From the NCBI GenBank assembly GCA_950295325.1, contig OX485803.1, positions 32,116,001 to 32,180,000 on the forward strand: 64,000 nucleotides of DNA, in the 5' to 3' direction. The translations under genes were made by a program, and so were the position numbers. Origin of the DNA: Polytrichum commune. Lineage: Eukaryota > Streptophyta > Polytrichopsida > Polytrichales > Polytrichaceae. The notes beneath the pieces were generated by a model. That model made no database searches. It saw nothing but the letters and a program-made list of their open reading frames with translations, and had not been told where the DNA came from. Of the stretch, positions 20,801 to 32,200 are shown in pieces; positions within the stretch are counted from its first letter, which is position 1; every line of letters starts with the position of its first letter.

Positions 20801-22865
20801 ACTAACCTACCAAAACGGTTGGCTGTGACTGGAAGGAAAAGAGAAAGAAAAAAGAAGGGAGGGGAGTAGTAGTACTGCCATCATACATACCATGAGCCTC
20901 GAATACAACTTTCAGTTGATCCATCGTCGTCTCCACATCCAAGTTAAAAACCACCAGGGTGCCCTGATTCAGACCATCCGGGCCTGCCGCAGCTCCTACA
21001 GGAACCGTGTACTGAGCCCACATGACAGTTCCACCGATGAGACCCCTTGTGGAAGAAGAAGAGGTAGAAGTAGAAGAGGTAGTGGTGGTGGAGGATGAGG
21101 ATGATGATGATGACGAACCCCCCACAACAATATTATTGTCCACAAGCACATTATTATTAGTATCCAAATGCTTGCCCGCATCCTGCCTCTCAAACGCCTG
21201 CAAGTCGGTGTGCTGCTGCTCACGAGAAGAGCAAGCACCTCCTCCTCCTCCCCCCCCTCCTCCTCGCTGCTGCTGCTGCTGATGTTTCTGCGACTGCTGA
21301 AACTGGTACTGCATCCGCTGCTGTTTGTTCAGATGCTGTTGTTGGATATCCCGCAGTGCATCTTTGGCATGGCGAAGATCATAGTAATGCACCGTAACCA
21401 AACCTTCCTGCCTTCTCTCGGAGCCTATAGCCCTCACCGGACCCCACTGCTCCATCTCCGTCTTCAGCTGTACATCATCCATATCCGGGGCCACACCATT
21501 CAGCAATATGGCACGGGAGACATGCTCCCTGCCTGTGATTGTAGGGTGGGACACTAAAGCTCCACTGGGCCCAGTGGGCAAACCCATCGACATGAAAGGC
21601 TGCATACTTGTGTACGTCCGCAATGTATGATGGTGAGGCTGCAACGGCTGGCCGATTCCCACAGGCGGGATGGCCATAATATTATGGGACGCTGCACCAC
21701 CACCACTCTGAGCAGCAGCACCACCACCAACTGGGTGGCCCATGTCGGCCATTCCCAGATTCTCCCAGGCAGGAGACGGTGCACCGGAAACTGGAGCAAA
21801 ACCCATGGATGCACCATTGCCATAGGGGAGAATGACGGAACCTGACGCAAAATCAGCGGGGCCATAGGCTGCAACCACCCGGCCGGTGTCCACTCCACCG
21901 GTATACACATGTGAAGAAGGGTCGAGAGAGTACGGTGCAGGTAAAGCCATGTAAGGGAGGCCAGGGGACGGGCACGGAGACGGCGACGGCGTGTATTCCG
22001 AAGGGGAGGGTGTATATTCCCGTGCATTGGGATCCAGCACCTTCCCGTCATTGCAATGACCTCCCGAGGGGGACATCGACATTGCGTGGCAGGATGGAGA
22101 GACCGCCAGCGTTGCGGGGAGAGAGAAATTATGATGATGGAGGTGATGATGGGAAGATGAGCCTGCTGTGTATTCATTCTCGGTAGACTGGTGGAGGTGA
22201 TGGTGATGGTGATGGTGAATGCTTGCGAACTCGCTCTCCATGACGGTTTGGTCCGGGAGCTGCAGCGACGGTGGCGGTCTATATTCATGCAGCTTGGGAG
22301 GCGGTGGGGGTTTCGGGTCGTATGGCCTTAGTAGCTCGCAACTGCTGCTCAGGAAATCTGCCTGTTTATGCTGATGCTGGTGATGCTGTGCCTGCTGATG
22401 ATGGGCTGGGATGATGTAATCTACAGGTCCCGGGTTGGTGTCAGCTTGCCTTGATAGCTCAGGAGGGCTGGACAATGAACGGGTTTCATCAACAACAACT
22501 CCACTGTCAATGCCCTCCGGGGCTGCTGATGAATCTCTCTCTTGCTGTTGCTGTTGCTGTTGCTGAAGATGATGCCCCGACTCCAAGCTCAACGCTTGGA
22601 GACCGGCCTGGAGGCTAGCCTCGTTATCCAGGGTGATGTTGGTGGTGGTGGCGGTGGTGGTTGTAGTTGTCCCACTATTGTTGTTGCCTGATCTCTCGTC
22701 GCTCACCATCTTCCTCTTCGTCTTCTTCTCCAAAGACGACGATACACTACTGGCAACTTGCACGGCGAGTGTTGTCAACACAGTTGTGCTGTCGAGACCA
22801 ACGCTAGTTGTCAATGCCAAACTGCACACCTGCACATCGACACCCGCATTGGTTTTTACTCCCAT
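17368..22865 (-). CDS. TERMINAL EAR1-like Mei2-family RNA-binding protein, five exons, 1210 aa (1171 aa with alternative acceptor)
   Basis: Mei2-like proteins carry three RRMs, the last specific to the family. The TEL branch (maize TE1, rice PLA2/LHD2) controls leaf initiation rate at the shoot apex. Exons on the minus strand: 22865-20891, 19828-18916, 18619-18506, 18126-17985 and 17856 (or 17739)-17368; all join in frame. RRM1 about 450-510 ([12 protein letters not shown]), RRM2 about 633-708 ([26 protein letters not shown]), RRM3 from about 951 ([50 protein letters not shown]), then [22 protein letters not shown] rather than AML: divergent RRM1, [10 protein letters not shown] motif near 277-286, and the short tail. 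TE1-type proteins are usually about 500-680 aa; the excess here is low-complexity Gln, His, Ser, Gly and Thr, mostly N-terminal. The first ATG (22865) has A at -3 and G at +4; an alternative ATG at 22709 would shorten it by 52 aa. Confidence 0.9.
17740..17945 (-). repeat. Tandem duplication of an intron-exon junction in the TEL gene
   Basis: On the minus strand, the intron end plus exon start at about 17930-17815 is repeated at about 17810-17700. Shared blocks include ATGGCAA, GTTAAGA, AATG(T/A)CAT, GTTAAC or ATTAACC, TCTATTTTG(C/A)TGACACT, AAACAGGG and GGAACATT(G/T)CAAGAATT. The upstream copy carries about 20 extra bases (TTATCCTTCTTAATGTCAAC) before its acceptor. Acceptor spacing is 117 nt. 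Confidence 0.85.
17985..18126 (-). CDS. TEL gene exon 4 (RRM3)
   Basis: A 142-nt exon encoding [14 protein letters not shown], then [20 protein letters not shown] and CHVTYARVQ, the RNP1 strand, helix 2 and final strand of the Mei2-type RRM3. Acceptor ATTGCAG, donor GTGCAG|GTAAAG. It ends in phase 0, so either of the two downstream acceptors keeps the frame. Confidence 0.92.
18506..18619 (-). CDS. TEL gene exon 3 (RRM3)
   Basis: A 114-nt exon encoding [17 protein letters not shown], a short spacer, and [11 protein letters not shown]. Acceptor TTTCGCCAG, donor TTCAA|GTAAGA. It matches the Mei2-type RRM3 helix 1 and strand 2 and was found by conservation, being too short to stand out as an open frame. 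Confidence 0.92.
18916..19828 (-). CDS. TEL gene exon 2 (rest of RRM2, linker, start of RRM3)
   Basis: Acceptor GAGGCAG, restoring [10 protein letters not shown], the canonical RRM2 continuation. After FSRPGG comes a linker rich in Gln, Gly, Pro, Met and Ala of about 240 residues. The exon ends in [10 protein letters not shown], the RNP2 strand of RRM3, with donor TACAG|GTGTGT. Phase 1 in, phase 2 out. Confidence 0.9.
20140..20775 (-). repeat. ~320-bp tandem duplication in TEL intron 1
   Basis: TACTAATCATCT at 20154 recurs at 20474, and alignable blocks continue through both copies (CTTCTTGCAG, ACAGATGC, GCAGGG then AAGTGA, TGCTGAGGTCTTC, AATTAGCAATA). Intron 1 spans 19829-20890 and is otherwise featureless. 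No exon sequence is included. Confidence 0.75.
20891..22865 (-). CDS. TEL gene exon 1 (N-terminal region, RRM1, start of RRM2)
   Basis: A 1975-nt exon encoding 658 residues plus one base. It contains poly-Gln (about 101-108), a His-rich tract (about 217-223), SPS-rich repeats after LDPNARE, RRM1, then poly-Gln, poly-Gly and poly-Ser tracts, and the first strand and helix of RRM2 up to FEAH. Donor CATG|GTATGT. No ATG lies upstream in the same open frame; the frame continues into GA-rich leader sequence, so the start is a best guess. Confidence 0.85.
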
Positions 22866-22904
22866 ACTCCACCGGGCTCCTTGCAAGTTCCTCCCCTCTT
22901 GAGA

Positions 22905-22945
22905 GCCCTCTCTCTCTCTCTCTCCCTCTCTCTTTTCTTCTCCCC
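22905..22945. repeat. CT (GA on the TEL strand) microsatellite in the TEL leader
   Basis: A (CT)n tract 40-80 bp upstream of the TEL start codon, with a second at about 23160-23190. On the TEL strand these read as GA-repeats, common in plant 5' untranslated regions and core promoters. Confidence 0.8.
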
Positions 22946-25200
22946 CTTCTCTCAGACGGAGGCAGCAGCCACCATCATGCCAAAAGCCTCTCTAACACAC
23001 ACAAAAGTAAAAGTAGTAGTACGCGGGCTCCGCTCTAACCACCTGTTCACAAAACCCTCTTATGATGCTGCTGGTCGGCTTTCACCGCCTGTCTGTCTGT
23101 GGCTCCACAATTCATGAGGGCAGACGACCACGACCGTCCGTCCGGTTCGAAACTCCCAGCTCTCTCTCTCTCTCTCCCTCTCCCTCTCTCAAAGCCCGCG
23201 TCACAAAAGTACAGCAGTCGGAACCAACCTCCAACCTGCAATGCACCAGCAGCCTAAGTTCTCATCCTGGCACAATGCAAACTAGCGGGCGGGACAATGC
23301 GGGTGACTGACTGACTGACTATCCGTAAGCCTCTTGGAGCCTTTCAACCCTACAGCGGGACTCATGTCAAGAGTGAGAGCATATACAAAAGGAACCCACT
23401 CCCAACGTCTGCGAACGAGTACGGGCTACCTTCAGTAGTTCCCCGACCCGTTCATTGGACGCAGCAGCTGATCCGACCAACTTCGGTCCTTGCCTCTTTC
23501 TCCTCTCAAGGACAGCGGAAAGAAGAAGAAGGAAGGGGCAAAAAATAGTTGCAAGGCGAAAAAGAGCGCCAAGCAAAGAAACCCGACCCAATCCCGCGCC
23601 AACGCAAGGCGAGGGGAGGCTTCCACCCCAAAACCTTTCAGTTGCAGCAAGAAAGAAAGGTTGGCGCCGGGCGGCAATGCTACGGTGCGGGCAAAAAGCT
23701 GTAGGTGCAGGAGAATTTGGATCCCCTCGCGAAATTGCAGTGCACACCGCGCGCGCATGCAATGCGTGCGGGATGGCCTGCCCTTCCCAGCGCCCCCAGG
23801 ACCCCACAGTATTATGATGATGGTGATGTTTATATATTCAACAAGCGTCTTCTTATCTTACCTTACCTTTCCCCCGCACATGCATCTGATATACACACAC
23901 ACTCTCTCGCAGGCAGGCAGTGCAGTCGCTCGCTCCCGGGCCTGCCCTCGCCCGCTCCCCACGATGGGATCACCGTGGCCCCCAAACTCACTCCACACTC
24001 AACTCAAGAACCTTCGATCGCCCACCTCCACCTCACTCCCTCCCCCTCCCCTCCCTCTTCACCCCACCCCAAACCAAAACACCCTCCAAACTCAACTCGC
24101 CGCTTCTCAACTCCACTCCACTCTACTCTACTCAACTCAACTCAACTAACTCAGATGAACCCGACCCAACCCAACCCAACCAAAGCACTCCTCCACCCCC
24201 ACCCCACCCCCGCTCCCGTCACCACTCGTCCAGTTCTCCTCGCAAGAACACAGACAATTGCTTCCACCCGAACTCGTCCCACCTGTACCTAATCCCCCCG
24301 AAACGCGATCACCCCAATTCCCCCTCCCCCTCTCCCCCCTCGCTCGCGCGCGCGCGCTCCCCTCTCTTTCACGCACCCTGGCGCCGTCGCTGTGCCTCTG
24401 GCTCTGGCTCCTGCGCTCGCTCGCTCGCTTGCTCCATAACTGCGGAGCGCATGTGCGTATGCGAGTATGTACCTATGCGTGAGTCTATGTATGCGAGGCC
24501 AATTCCGCAAGTTGGCGGCGATCGGAGGGCGGGAGGCTGGCGGGGTTTGTAGCGAGGGACGCTTGATGAGCGAGGAGCCCAGGGAGGGAGAGAGAGAGAG
24601 AGAGAGAGGGAGGAAGAGAGAGAGAGAGGGAGAGAAGAGAGGGAGGGAGAGAGAGAGCGAAGAGTCACTCAGCCCTGCTGCATAGCGGAGGGAGAGGGAG
24701 ACAAGACAAAGGGCCAAAAGGCTCGCTCCGCTCTAGGCTTACCAAAGGCGCAGGGGCAGGGCAGGGGCAGGCGCGGGCAGCGCACGGGCAGCCGGGCGAA
24801 GGCCCGGGTGCGCCCTGCCCTGCCCGGCGGGGCTGCCCGGGGGGGAGGGAGGAGGGGAGAGGCAGGGGCCAGGTGTGGCGGCGCTGGCAGGGACCAGTTG
24901 ACGGCTTACTCTTTTCGTCCGATATGCCCGCTGCCCCGTTCCCTTGGTCGACTCCCGTTCCCCTCCCGTTCCCTCTGCTTGCGACGGGAGACGCTTGGGA
25001 CGTGTGTTTTTTTACCCTCCGTCTCTCTCTCTTTCTCTTTCTCTCCCCGTCCCAAACATCCAAAGGGTTGTAAGAGTGTTGTTGTATGTGTGTAATATAG
25101 AGGTAGCTTAGAGGGCTCTCTATTCCGATTTTGGAAGAAGAAAAAATCAATTATTTCCCCTTCGAGTTTTGCCACGTGTCACGCGCGCGTTTTCCACGAC
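22946..25200 (-). promoter_or_regulatory. GC-rich, GA/CT-rich upstream region of the TEL gene
   Basis: This is the most GC-rich long stretch of the window, with a (GA)n block at about 24588-24660, a C-rich block at 24010-24200 and a G+C-rich block at 24740-24900. Overlapping open frames up to 219 codons exist on both strands but are low-complexity by-products of composition. Near the distal end GCCACGTGTC (25171-25180) is a G-box/ABRE-type site. The length and composition suggest a CpG-rich promoter or long leader. Confidence 0.45.
23831..23837 (-). promoter_or_regulatory. Candidate TATA box of the TEL gene
   Basis: On the minus strand TGAATATATAAACATC lies about 970 bp upstream of the start codon in an otherwise GC-rich region with few AT tracts. 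If used, it would give a long leader of about 900 nt. Positional inference only. Confidence 0.3.
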
Positions 25201-25732
25201 CCCCGTGTATCCCGAGTGGAAACTACATTTTCAACACATGTAAAGATGAAATAGAGAGTCCTTGGCGGTATTTGTGATGTGGAGCGGGCAAAACCGTCAT
25301 GTGTTGTGTTCCCGGCCCTGGGGTTTATGAGAATTAACTCAGCGTCGCCCAAGTTTTCTTATTGCTTACATTACCGTACACATGAAGAGTGGTGTCGGGC
25401 TATTGGGAACTGGCTTCCGATTTGTCCTACTAGGGTGGGCGGGCCAAGCCATGTAGCCTTGCGTAGGCCGATCCGGGACTTAGGACAGCGGGTCCCGTGC
25501 AAATGCCCACCGTAGTTTAGATCCCAAGTTTTGAGAGGTGGACAAAGGAGGTCCCAAAAGTTTCACCCAGCTCTCAAAACAGTCTCTGATTGCATGACGA
25601 GCTAACGAGCTCCTAGTAGAAAGGTTTCTTTTAAAAAAGGATCGAACCCATGATTTCGTCCCTCTCCGACAGACTTTTAAGTGGATGGCTCTAATGTCAA
25701 GGTTTTTTTACATGAAAGCCATTCGCCCATGG

Positions 25733-26048
25733 CTCTTGAGAATCTTTGGATTGTCATTGGCGGAGAGTGTCACGGCCCCTGGTTTTAGGTTACACGAGGG
25801 CGGTTTTGGACTCCAACCCATTTAAAATTTTAGTCGATGGAAAATCCACGTGGAATCCCACGTGGCAAGTGTGGATAATGTTGGTCATGGCTCTTGAGAA
25901 TTGTTGATGTCTCATTGGTTGAGATTGTCATGGGCCCGTGTTTTAGGTTTACATGAGGACAATTTTGGACTACAACCCATAACATTTCTAGTGCATGAAA
26001 AATCGGCACAGAATTGCACATTGCAAGTATGGTTAACGTAGGCCATGA
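25733..26048. repeat. 158-bp tandem duplication with a paired G-box in one copy
   Basis: CTCTTGAGAAT at 25733 recurs at 25891, exactly 158 bp on, and the copies align throughout (GTTTTAGGTT, TTTTGGACT then CAACCCAT). Copy 1 contains two CCACGTGG palindromes 14 bp apart (25848-25855 and about 25862-25869). The matching part of copy 2 has GGCACAG and GCACATT instead, so one copy gained or the other lost the sites. Confidence 0.75.
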
Positions 26049-26157
26049 TTGTAGGGGGGTTTTCCGGGCAACTCTTGAGGTAGGCATGGTGGAGGAATGT
26101 GCAGTAGGAAGTTGGGTGTACACTAAGGGCTTGTGACCTCCACTACACTGTTATGTT

Positions 26158-26348
26158 TAATCAATGCGGATTACCATTTGGAGTACCGCATTGCTGTAAC
26201 ATTTCAATGAGAGTATCATTCTCAACCCAAATAACACAAGTAGTTAGTATGCACAACAAATAACATGATGTAACTATTAAAAAACAATAATGTCGGTAAA
26301 AAGCTATAGCAACATGTAACTCCCAATGGTAACACACACTAATTAGAC
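26158..26348. mobile_element. MITE with TTACCATT...AATGGTAA termini, copy 1
   Basis: About 190 bp with imperfect terminal inverted repeats of roughly 35 bp: GATTACCATTTGGAGTACCG on the left pairs with TGTAACTCCCAATGGTAAC on the right, and GCATTGCTGTAAC pairs with CTATAGCAAC. A second copy lies at 43808-44011 and a fragment at 45500-45560. No coding capacity. Confidence 0.7.
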
Positions 26349-28815
26349 AAAATCAGTGTAGACTATGGGCAATATAGTCCATGGACTTCTCGATCCTCTC
26401 ATCTGAAAAGCGGGGTACCATGGTTTCTATTTTGAAATCCATGGCTTAATGCCTTCAATGTAAACACATCCTTAGGTTATAATAACAATGACGTCTACTA
26501 ACATTGTTTACGATATTTAGTGTCACTTAGTAAATGACATCACACCTCCATGGATGAAAATGTGCAACAAACCTCCGTGGGCCCGGGATCCCCCCCCCCC
26601 TCCTTTTCCTTCACTCCTTGGGCGTTTCCTTGCCCTCTCATACATTGTTTCAAGCTCTAGTCAGCTCTAGGAATTTAACTACGTGTTCCGAGGACATGAT
26701 ATGGGTGTGCAAGAAGCAATAGAATAACCCTAGGAAAATGAAATACGGATATATAGCTGCTAGTTGATCACTTTCATTTTCAAACTTCTACAATAAACGT
26801 TTTGAATTAGAAGAGATCGCATTGACAACCTAATTTTGTCCTTCAATTCACTTTCAATGGTTCAAGGTTTGAACCCTAAACCCAACCGGTCCCTATCCCC
26901 GGTTCTTCTTGGTTGTTGTTATGTGATTTCCGTAGGTTTTGTGGCGTCTTAAAATCAATGACCCAATTGGAGTGAGACCCGCGTGTTGTTTACTAGGCAA
27001 CTCCTCTTCTTTTAAAACTAAGGTACGTTGTGGGTTCAATGTCCTTCATCAAATTACCAAATTTGAGTTGGTATATGGCAAGACTTGTAGTCGTTTTTGG
27101 ACACCAAAAAGATGCTAGTTGCAATGACATTGTACCACGAGGCTCAATAGTTCACACAAATTTAAGAGATTCTTCACTTTGAATGTTTATAGTGTTTTCA
27201 TTTTTACCTAGGTTATGAAACTTGACATGACAATCTTTGTGATCACAACCGCTGACCGTATAAGAAAGTTCACGAGTTGGTCTAGCGGTTGCATGTAAAT
27301 GTTTGTGGAGTTTGGAGTGCAATAGAGTCACATACCCAAGTGTGTCCATGCCGCCCCACACTACATTTTGTAGAGAGAGAGAGAGAGAGTTGGTCCCACC
27401 GCTTTTTGTAGGATATTAAATATGCGATTAACAAAATAAGATTAGTAGATCCAAATGGAGGTCCCACCTATTTTTCCTCAATGTTTTCCAGAACCCATGG
27501 AAACATCTCATTCATTATCAAAGCGAAGATTATTTTCCTTATTGCATAATTATACATGTACTCAAACAAAACACCCCCTTATGTCGATTATCGGACCTAT
27601 GATAATCAACAAAGTTTGAGCACATAATTCAGTCACTTTTAAACACGTGTCTTCTTGGTGTCCGCTTTTAGATCGACATCTAACGCCACACCACACCACT
27701 AATAACACGCATCCGGTTAAGAAAAGTAACGGGATCGGACATACTACTAAATCTCCTTACCACTACTTACAAACTTGCAATGGATAGTGCACTTCACGCT
27801 CCGAAAAGGTGAGTTATTTTGGTAGTTGAGGTGTGAACCGACGGTCTCCGGCGGGTGAAGTTGTTTTCATGTATAAATGGGTAAGCAAATGGAACAAAAG
27901 TAGAAAGAAATAGAAAGAAAACAAGAACAACGAAGAGATCAAACACACATGCCGGGTCGTGGTGTGAAAAATCATTCATAAATCGCCCAAGGATGCACCC
28001 GTGATGATATAATAGAAAACTTGGAATGGCGTATGAGCCAATTCCAAAGCACACTCAAAGTGGGCATCGATTCATGTAGAGGAGGATGTCATACAACTCG
28101 AGGTCCGTGAACACGTTCTAGTAGAATCGAGTCCCTTACAAGATCGAGGATTAATTCGTTCCCAATTGAATCTCAATAGACCGATTTGGGTTATGTGTTT
28201 CTATTTTAAAAAACAAACGCTCTAGCATTTACATGCTATAAAATGGTTTGCTACGTTTTCACTTTTACAAGAGACGAGTTTACGGAGACACCGTACATTG
28301 CTTCTTGGCCATTGTAATATACCATCCGGGTCGGGTAGTTTACACTATACACCCGTACACATAATATAGCCTTATTGATGCTCACACGATATTGGGTAGA
28401 CCGGAACGCGAGATTAGGATCATGGAAACAAAGGGCGGCCCAAGGATTTGAGAAGCCTATTTATATACACACATTATAGATTGAGGGAGTAAGATACGAG
28501 AAGAGATCGTAGATGTGTATTATATGTTAATATAACCGGAACAATGCCAACATGTGTGGGGTTAAAAAAACGGGCTCGTTCCCATGCTCGTTCCCATGCT
28601 CGTTCTAAGTTGGGCGTTTGTTCCCCGCACCTATTTTAACTTGGCAATAACTCCATGGCCACTACTACAGTGGGATCGAAGTCTTAACTAACAGAATGGC
28701 CGGTCTCTATTTATGTATGTATAGATATACGTAATCTTATGATGTATGTGGGAGGTTCCAATTTTGAAACACATTGAAATGGAGGTTGTGAACAATGAAC
28801 GGGGGGAGAATCGCC
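26349..28815. other. Intergenic, repeat fragments only
   Basis: No gene seen. Holds a C11 run at 26590-26600, a fragment of the GTGGTTAG-core family at about 27066-27250 (GGACACCAAAAAGATG, GGCTCAATAGTTCA), a (GA)n tract at 27373-27390, and an inverted copy of the same family at 27590-27730 ending GGTTAAGAAAAGTAAC, the exact complement of the left end at 3879. Confidence 0.5.
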
Positions 28816-29200
28816 AACTACACTAAATTAGTGTCCTATTAGTGTGGGTGGAAATTTTAGTGTGAAAATAAGTAGTGTGGGCTGCACTAATTTCTAGTAG
28901 AGGTGAAATTAATGTGGGTCCAAGATCTCGGGTCTTTTTCTAAGTCAGCATGAAGACTTCCAACCAATGTCTTACGTGAAATAGAATAGTTGTCTTCTAT
29001 CAAAAGTAGCACAAAAACAAGTAATCGCCCACATTAATTCCCTAGGAGAAAACCAATTACTATGGCTCACACTAATTTCCTATGATAAACTTGGTGTGGG
29101 TCAAAAGTTAACGTGTCCCACATTGATTCTCATTATGAGAATTAGCATCTGCTCTAGCAAATTATTGTGGCCCACACTAATAGGATTGTTTAGTGTAGTT
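28816..29200. mobile_element. MITE with ACTACACTAAA / TTTAGTGTAGT termini
   Basis: About 385 bp. Left end AACTACACTAAA followed by CCTATTAGTGTGG; right end CCACACTAATAGG followed by TTTAGTGTAGTT. The interior is rich in alternating AGTGTGGG and CCCACACTAA blocks, so it can fold extensively. Blocks of the same kind occur at 43470-43800. The ends recall CACTA-type termini, but the superfamily is uncertain. Confidence 0.7.
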
Positions 29201-32200
29201 ACAAATAGATTGGTTGACTCAAAGAATTTAACATGTTGAAGTTCAAGACTCCAAGAAGATTACCCATCGTTTTTAGAGGAGTCGTTGGAACATGCCTCGA
29301 GCTATTAAAGAAAAACCGAAAGATCACAACATGTAACCGGTTCGAATTGGAAACACTGGGAATTTGACTGATATAAGGTATGTGAATGTAATTTGGTCCG
29401 TTTTTCATGTTCCCCGACTTCAACCGATTAGATTCACACGACGAAACTCGTGGTGCTTTAGTGAATCTATGATTTTATCTAAAGTGCATGTTCGTTGGCT
29501 TTGTCCCATATCATGGATAGTGGAGGCATTGTGGAGAATTGCCTTTGTGGGGGGGGGGGGAACATGGCCAAGCCTAATGCATGTCACAATGGGTAAGGTT
29601 TGTTGAAGCTCGATGAAAGCTCAATGGAAGCTCAATGAACATTTTCAATTTCATATGAATTAAAAAAATTACTTTTAAGAATGCCATTTTCGGACCAGGC
29701 CTCTCGTGGCAAAGACGAGACTCTTTGTCGATTTCTTTCACTGGATACATAGATCCTCCCAATTGTATTCATTGTCGAGTGTGGAGTAAATTATTAATAG
29801 TTGAAGAAGCAATCCAATCTCTTCTAAACACGTTTCTTTATAACATATTAGCTCCTTGATCCTCACCAAACCACCTACCGATCGAATGTCGAAGTCCAAT
29901 CAAGAAAAACGAGCCACTTTAAAGGCCAATCTCTTACCTTAGGCCCCGAACTCTCCCCCATTGAAATACGACTTTCTTTTAAGTACAAACTACTAAAGAT
30001 GTAAAGTTGTAGCAAGGGGCTTATTTTAATAAGATTTTGTTTAGAAAATAGTTTATTTAACAACGGAAAAGGGGACGCGATCACCCGTTTGAAGGAAGTT
30101 CCCATGCAACAACAACAAACAAGGGGCGGGGAAGGGCTCTCGTCCTCATAAACGGGCCATAACTCCACCGGCGACTGCCAAAGCGGTTAGTTGCTACTCT
30201 TGTGGGGAAAAGATGGATAAAGGGAGGCTCTATTTAACCGAATGATAAAGCTTGTCCCTCCCATGTCCCTCTCCCCCCCCCTCCCCCTCTCTCTCTATCT
30301 CTAACTATATATACATATATATATATATACATATCGGCTCCATAAAGAACACTTTCTTTTAAGAGTTTCAAATATGTATAAATAGACGCGCTCTTAAATA
30401 ACGTACACAGGCTCCCCCGTGGATATAAAAGGTGGCGTGCTATTAGTACACCATGTCGTAAATGACGGGACGTGATCCCTTTGCCGGATCCCCCCACCCG
30501 TGTGCCAAATTTACCCCACTCGCAAAAGAAAGAAAGAGAGATCAAACGGTTTTATAATGCATTCCGTTTATAACCGGAAACTCCCTTCGAATATCATTTA
30601 ATAACTGCGATTGAAAGACACCGAACGATCTCTACGGGTGGGTACCTAACTTACTTGCTTATAAAGACGGTGTGTTAGTTTTATTTGTTGTTCTTGAAAC
30701 ACCATATTGAATTGGAATAGAAGTAATGTTCGGAATGACGGCTACATGTTTACATCATGTTATACCATTTTTATCTTGTTTAGTTGTGTTTTGAATGTAA
30801 ATAAAGACCCTCACATTTTCAAGAAACAAGATTGTAGTGAGAAGGGACTACGCACCCTCATAGAGGTGGAGTTTATTGTGTATGCCTCTCGTCCAAGTAA
30901 GTAACGTGGAAAAACTTGACCCCCTATAGGTTTGGTTGTCGAGTCGTTTGAAATGGTCTCGAGTAGACTGGTTCAAGGGGTTTTTGGAGCTGGTTTTGGT
31001 GTCGAATCGACTCAAAAGAAGTAACCTCCGGGCTGCATATTGTTTTAGGGTTTTGGTTTTTGGTTTTCTTAATGTCGGGTGAATGAGAGGTATGATCGTG
31101 TACGATTTTTTCTCTCTCCCCAAACCCATCTACTTACTTTGCATATGATAACAACTAATTTTAGAGCGTAATTAGGATAACCAACCACAAACCACCCCAA
31201 AAAACCATAGCCATTCGATGACGTATCCTCGATTCAAGTGAAGATTGTTCCATTCTTCATCTCACCTTCCCGTGTTGGGAGCCCTAATACCTAGCGTGTG
31301 CTCAACATTGACGTGAACAATATCATCCACCAAATTAGAAGTCACACATTATTAAGCTCGTTAAGGATCGTATGGTATGAATGCATGGAAATTTTTATTC
31401 AAAAGACACCTATTTAAGTTTAAGAACATTCATACTCAAGTGTTTTAGTGGGTGAATAACTTCTGGTTATTGTGACCAAGTTGTGGACATCTTTGGAGAG
31501 AGAGATGACCTTGGTCATAGATGCAAGCTTGTATGTGAACTAGGGGTTGGTTTATTGAAGGGATCGAGTGATAAACGAGTATTAGATGGGTTTTACACTA
31601 TTATTCAATATAGTAATGGGAATATCCTTTAAGAAGTTGTGAGTTCAAAACCATGATGTGTTTATCTTCACCAAAGTTATAGTTTACTACACTAGACAAG
31701 ATTGATAAATAGACCCACCTTTTGGTCACACAACTTGGAGTTATTCGTTGGGATTAGAATGACTTACTTATCCAACTTGATTGATGTAACAACAATTTTG
31801 AAGAATATAACATGTCCACATATATTTGGATAAGTAAAAAAAATGCATGTCACCCAAGTTCATGTAAATACCCTCATTTTACGTCTTTCATATTTACATA
31901 GGTATATTGAGCATGTTGCATTTGCTTCGTAGCCTTCATTTGTATGAAATTGAATATGCATTTGAAAGTGAGATTACCGTCATACTATTTTTTTTTTAAA
32001 CCACCGATGTGATTTTTTTACTTGTATTTATCACAAGTTGCAAAGAATACGTTAATTGGTTATATGTGTTTATGAAACAATGTGGTGTTAAACTGCAACT
32101 TTTGATTTATTTATTCATGTGAATTTAGCAGAAAAGATAGTGAAATTTTTCATTTATAAAAAATAAAATAAAATCCTAGAGTATGTTGTGAGACTTTTAT

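Noticed and set aside
21022-22288. Long open frames antisense to, or out of frame with, TEL exon 1
   Set aside because: Shadows of the true frame. They are rich in Val/Glu or Leu/Pro because they read the same codon repeats in other frames; the RRM-containing frame is the real one.
22866-22886. TEL start upstream at the TTG codon
   Set aside because: A non-ATG start seven codons before the first ATG has no support; 22865 is the first ATG and has a good context.
23367-24717. Several overlapping open frames of 75-219 codons on both strands
   Set aside because: They lie in the GC- and GA/CT-rich upstream region of the TEL gene, are low-complexity (Ser/Pro/Arg/Leu) and overlap in many frames, as expected from stop-codon-poor composition.
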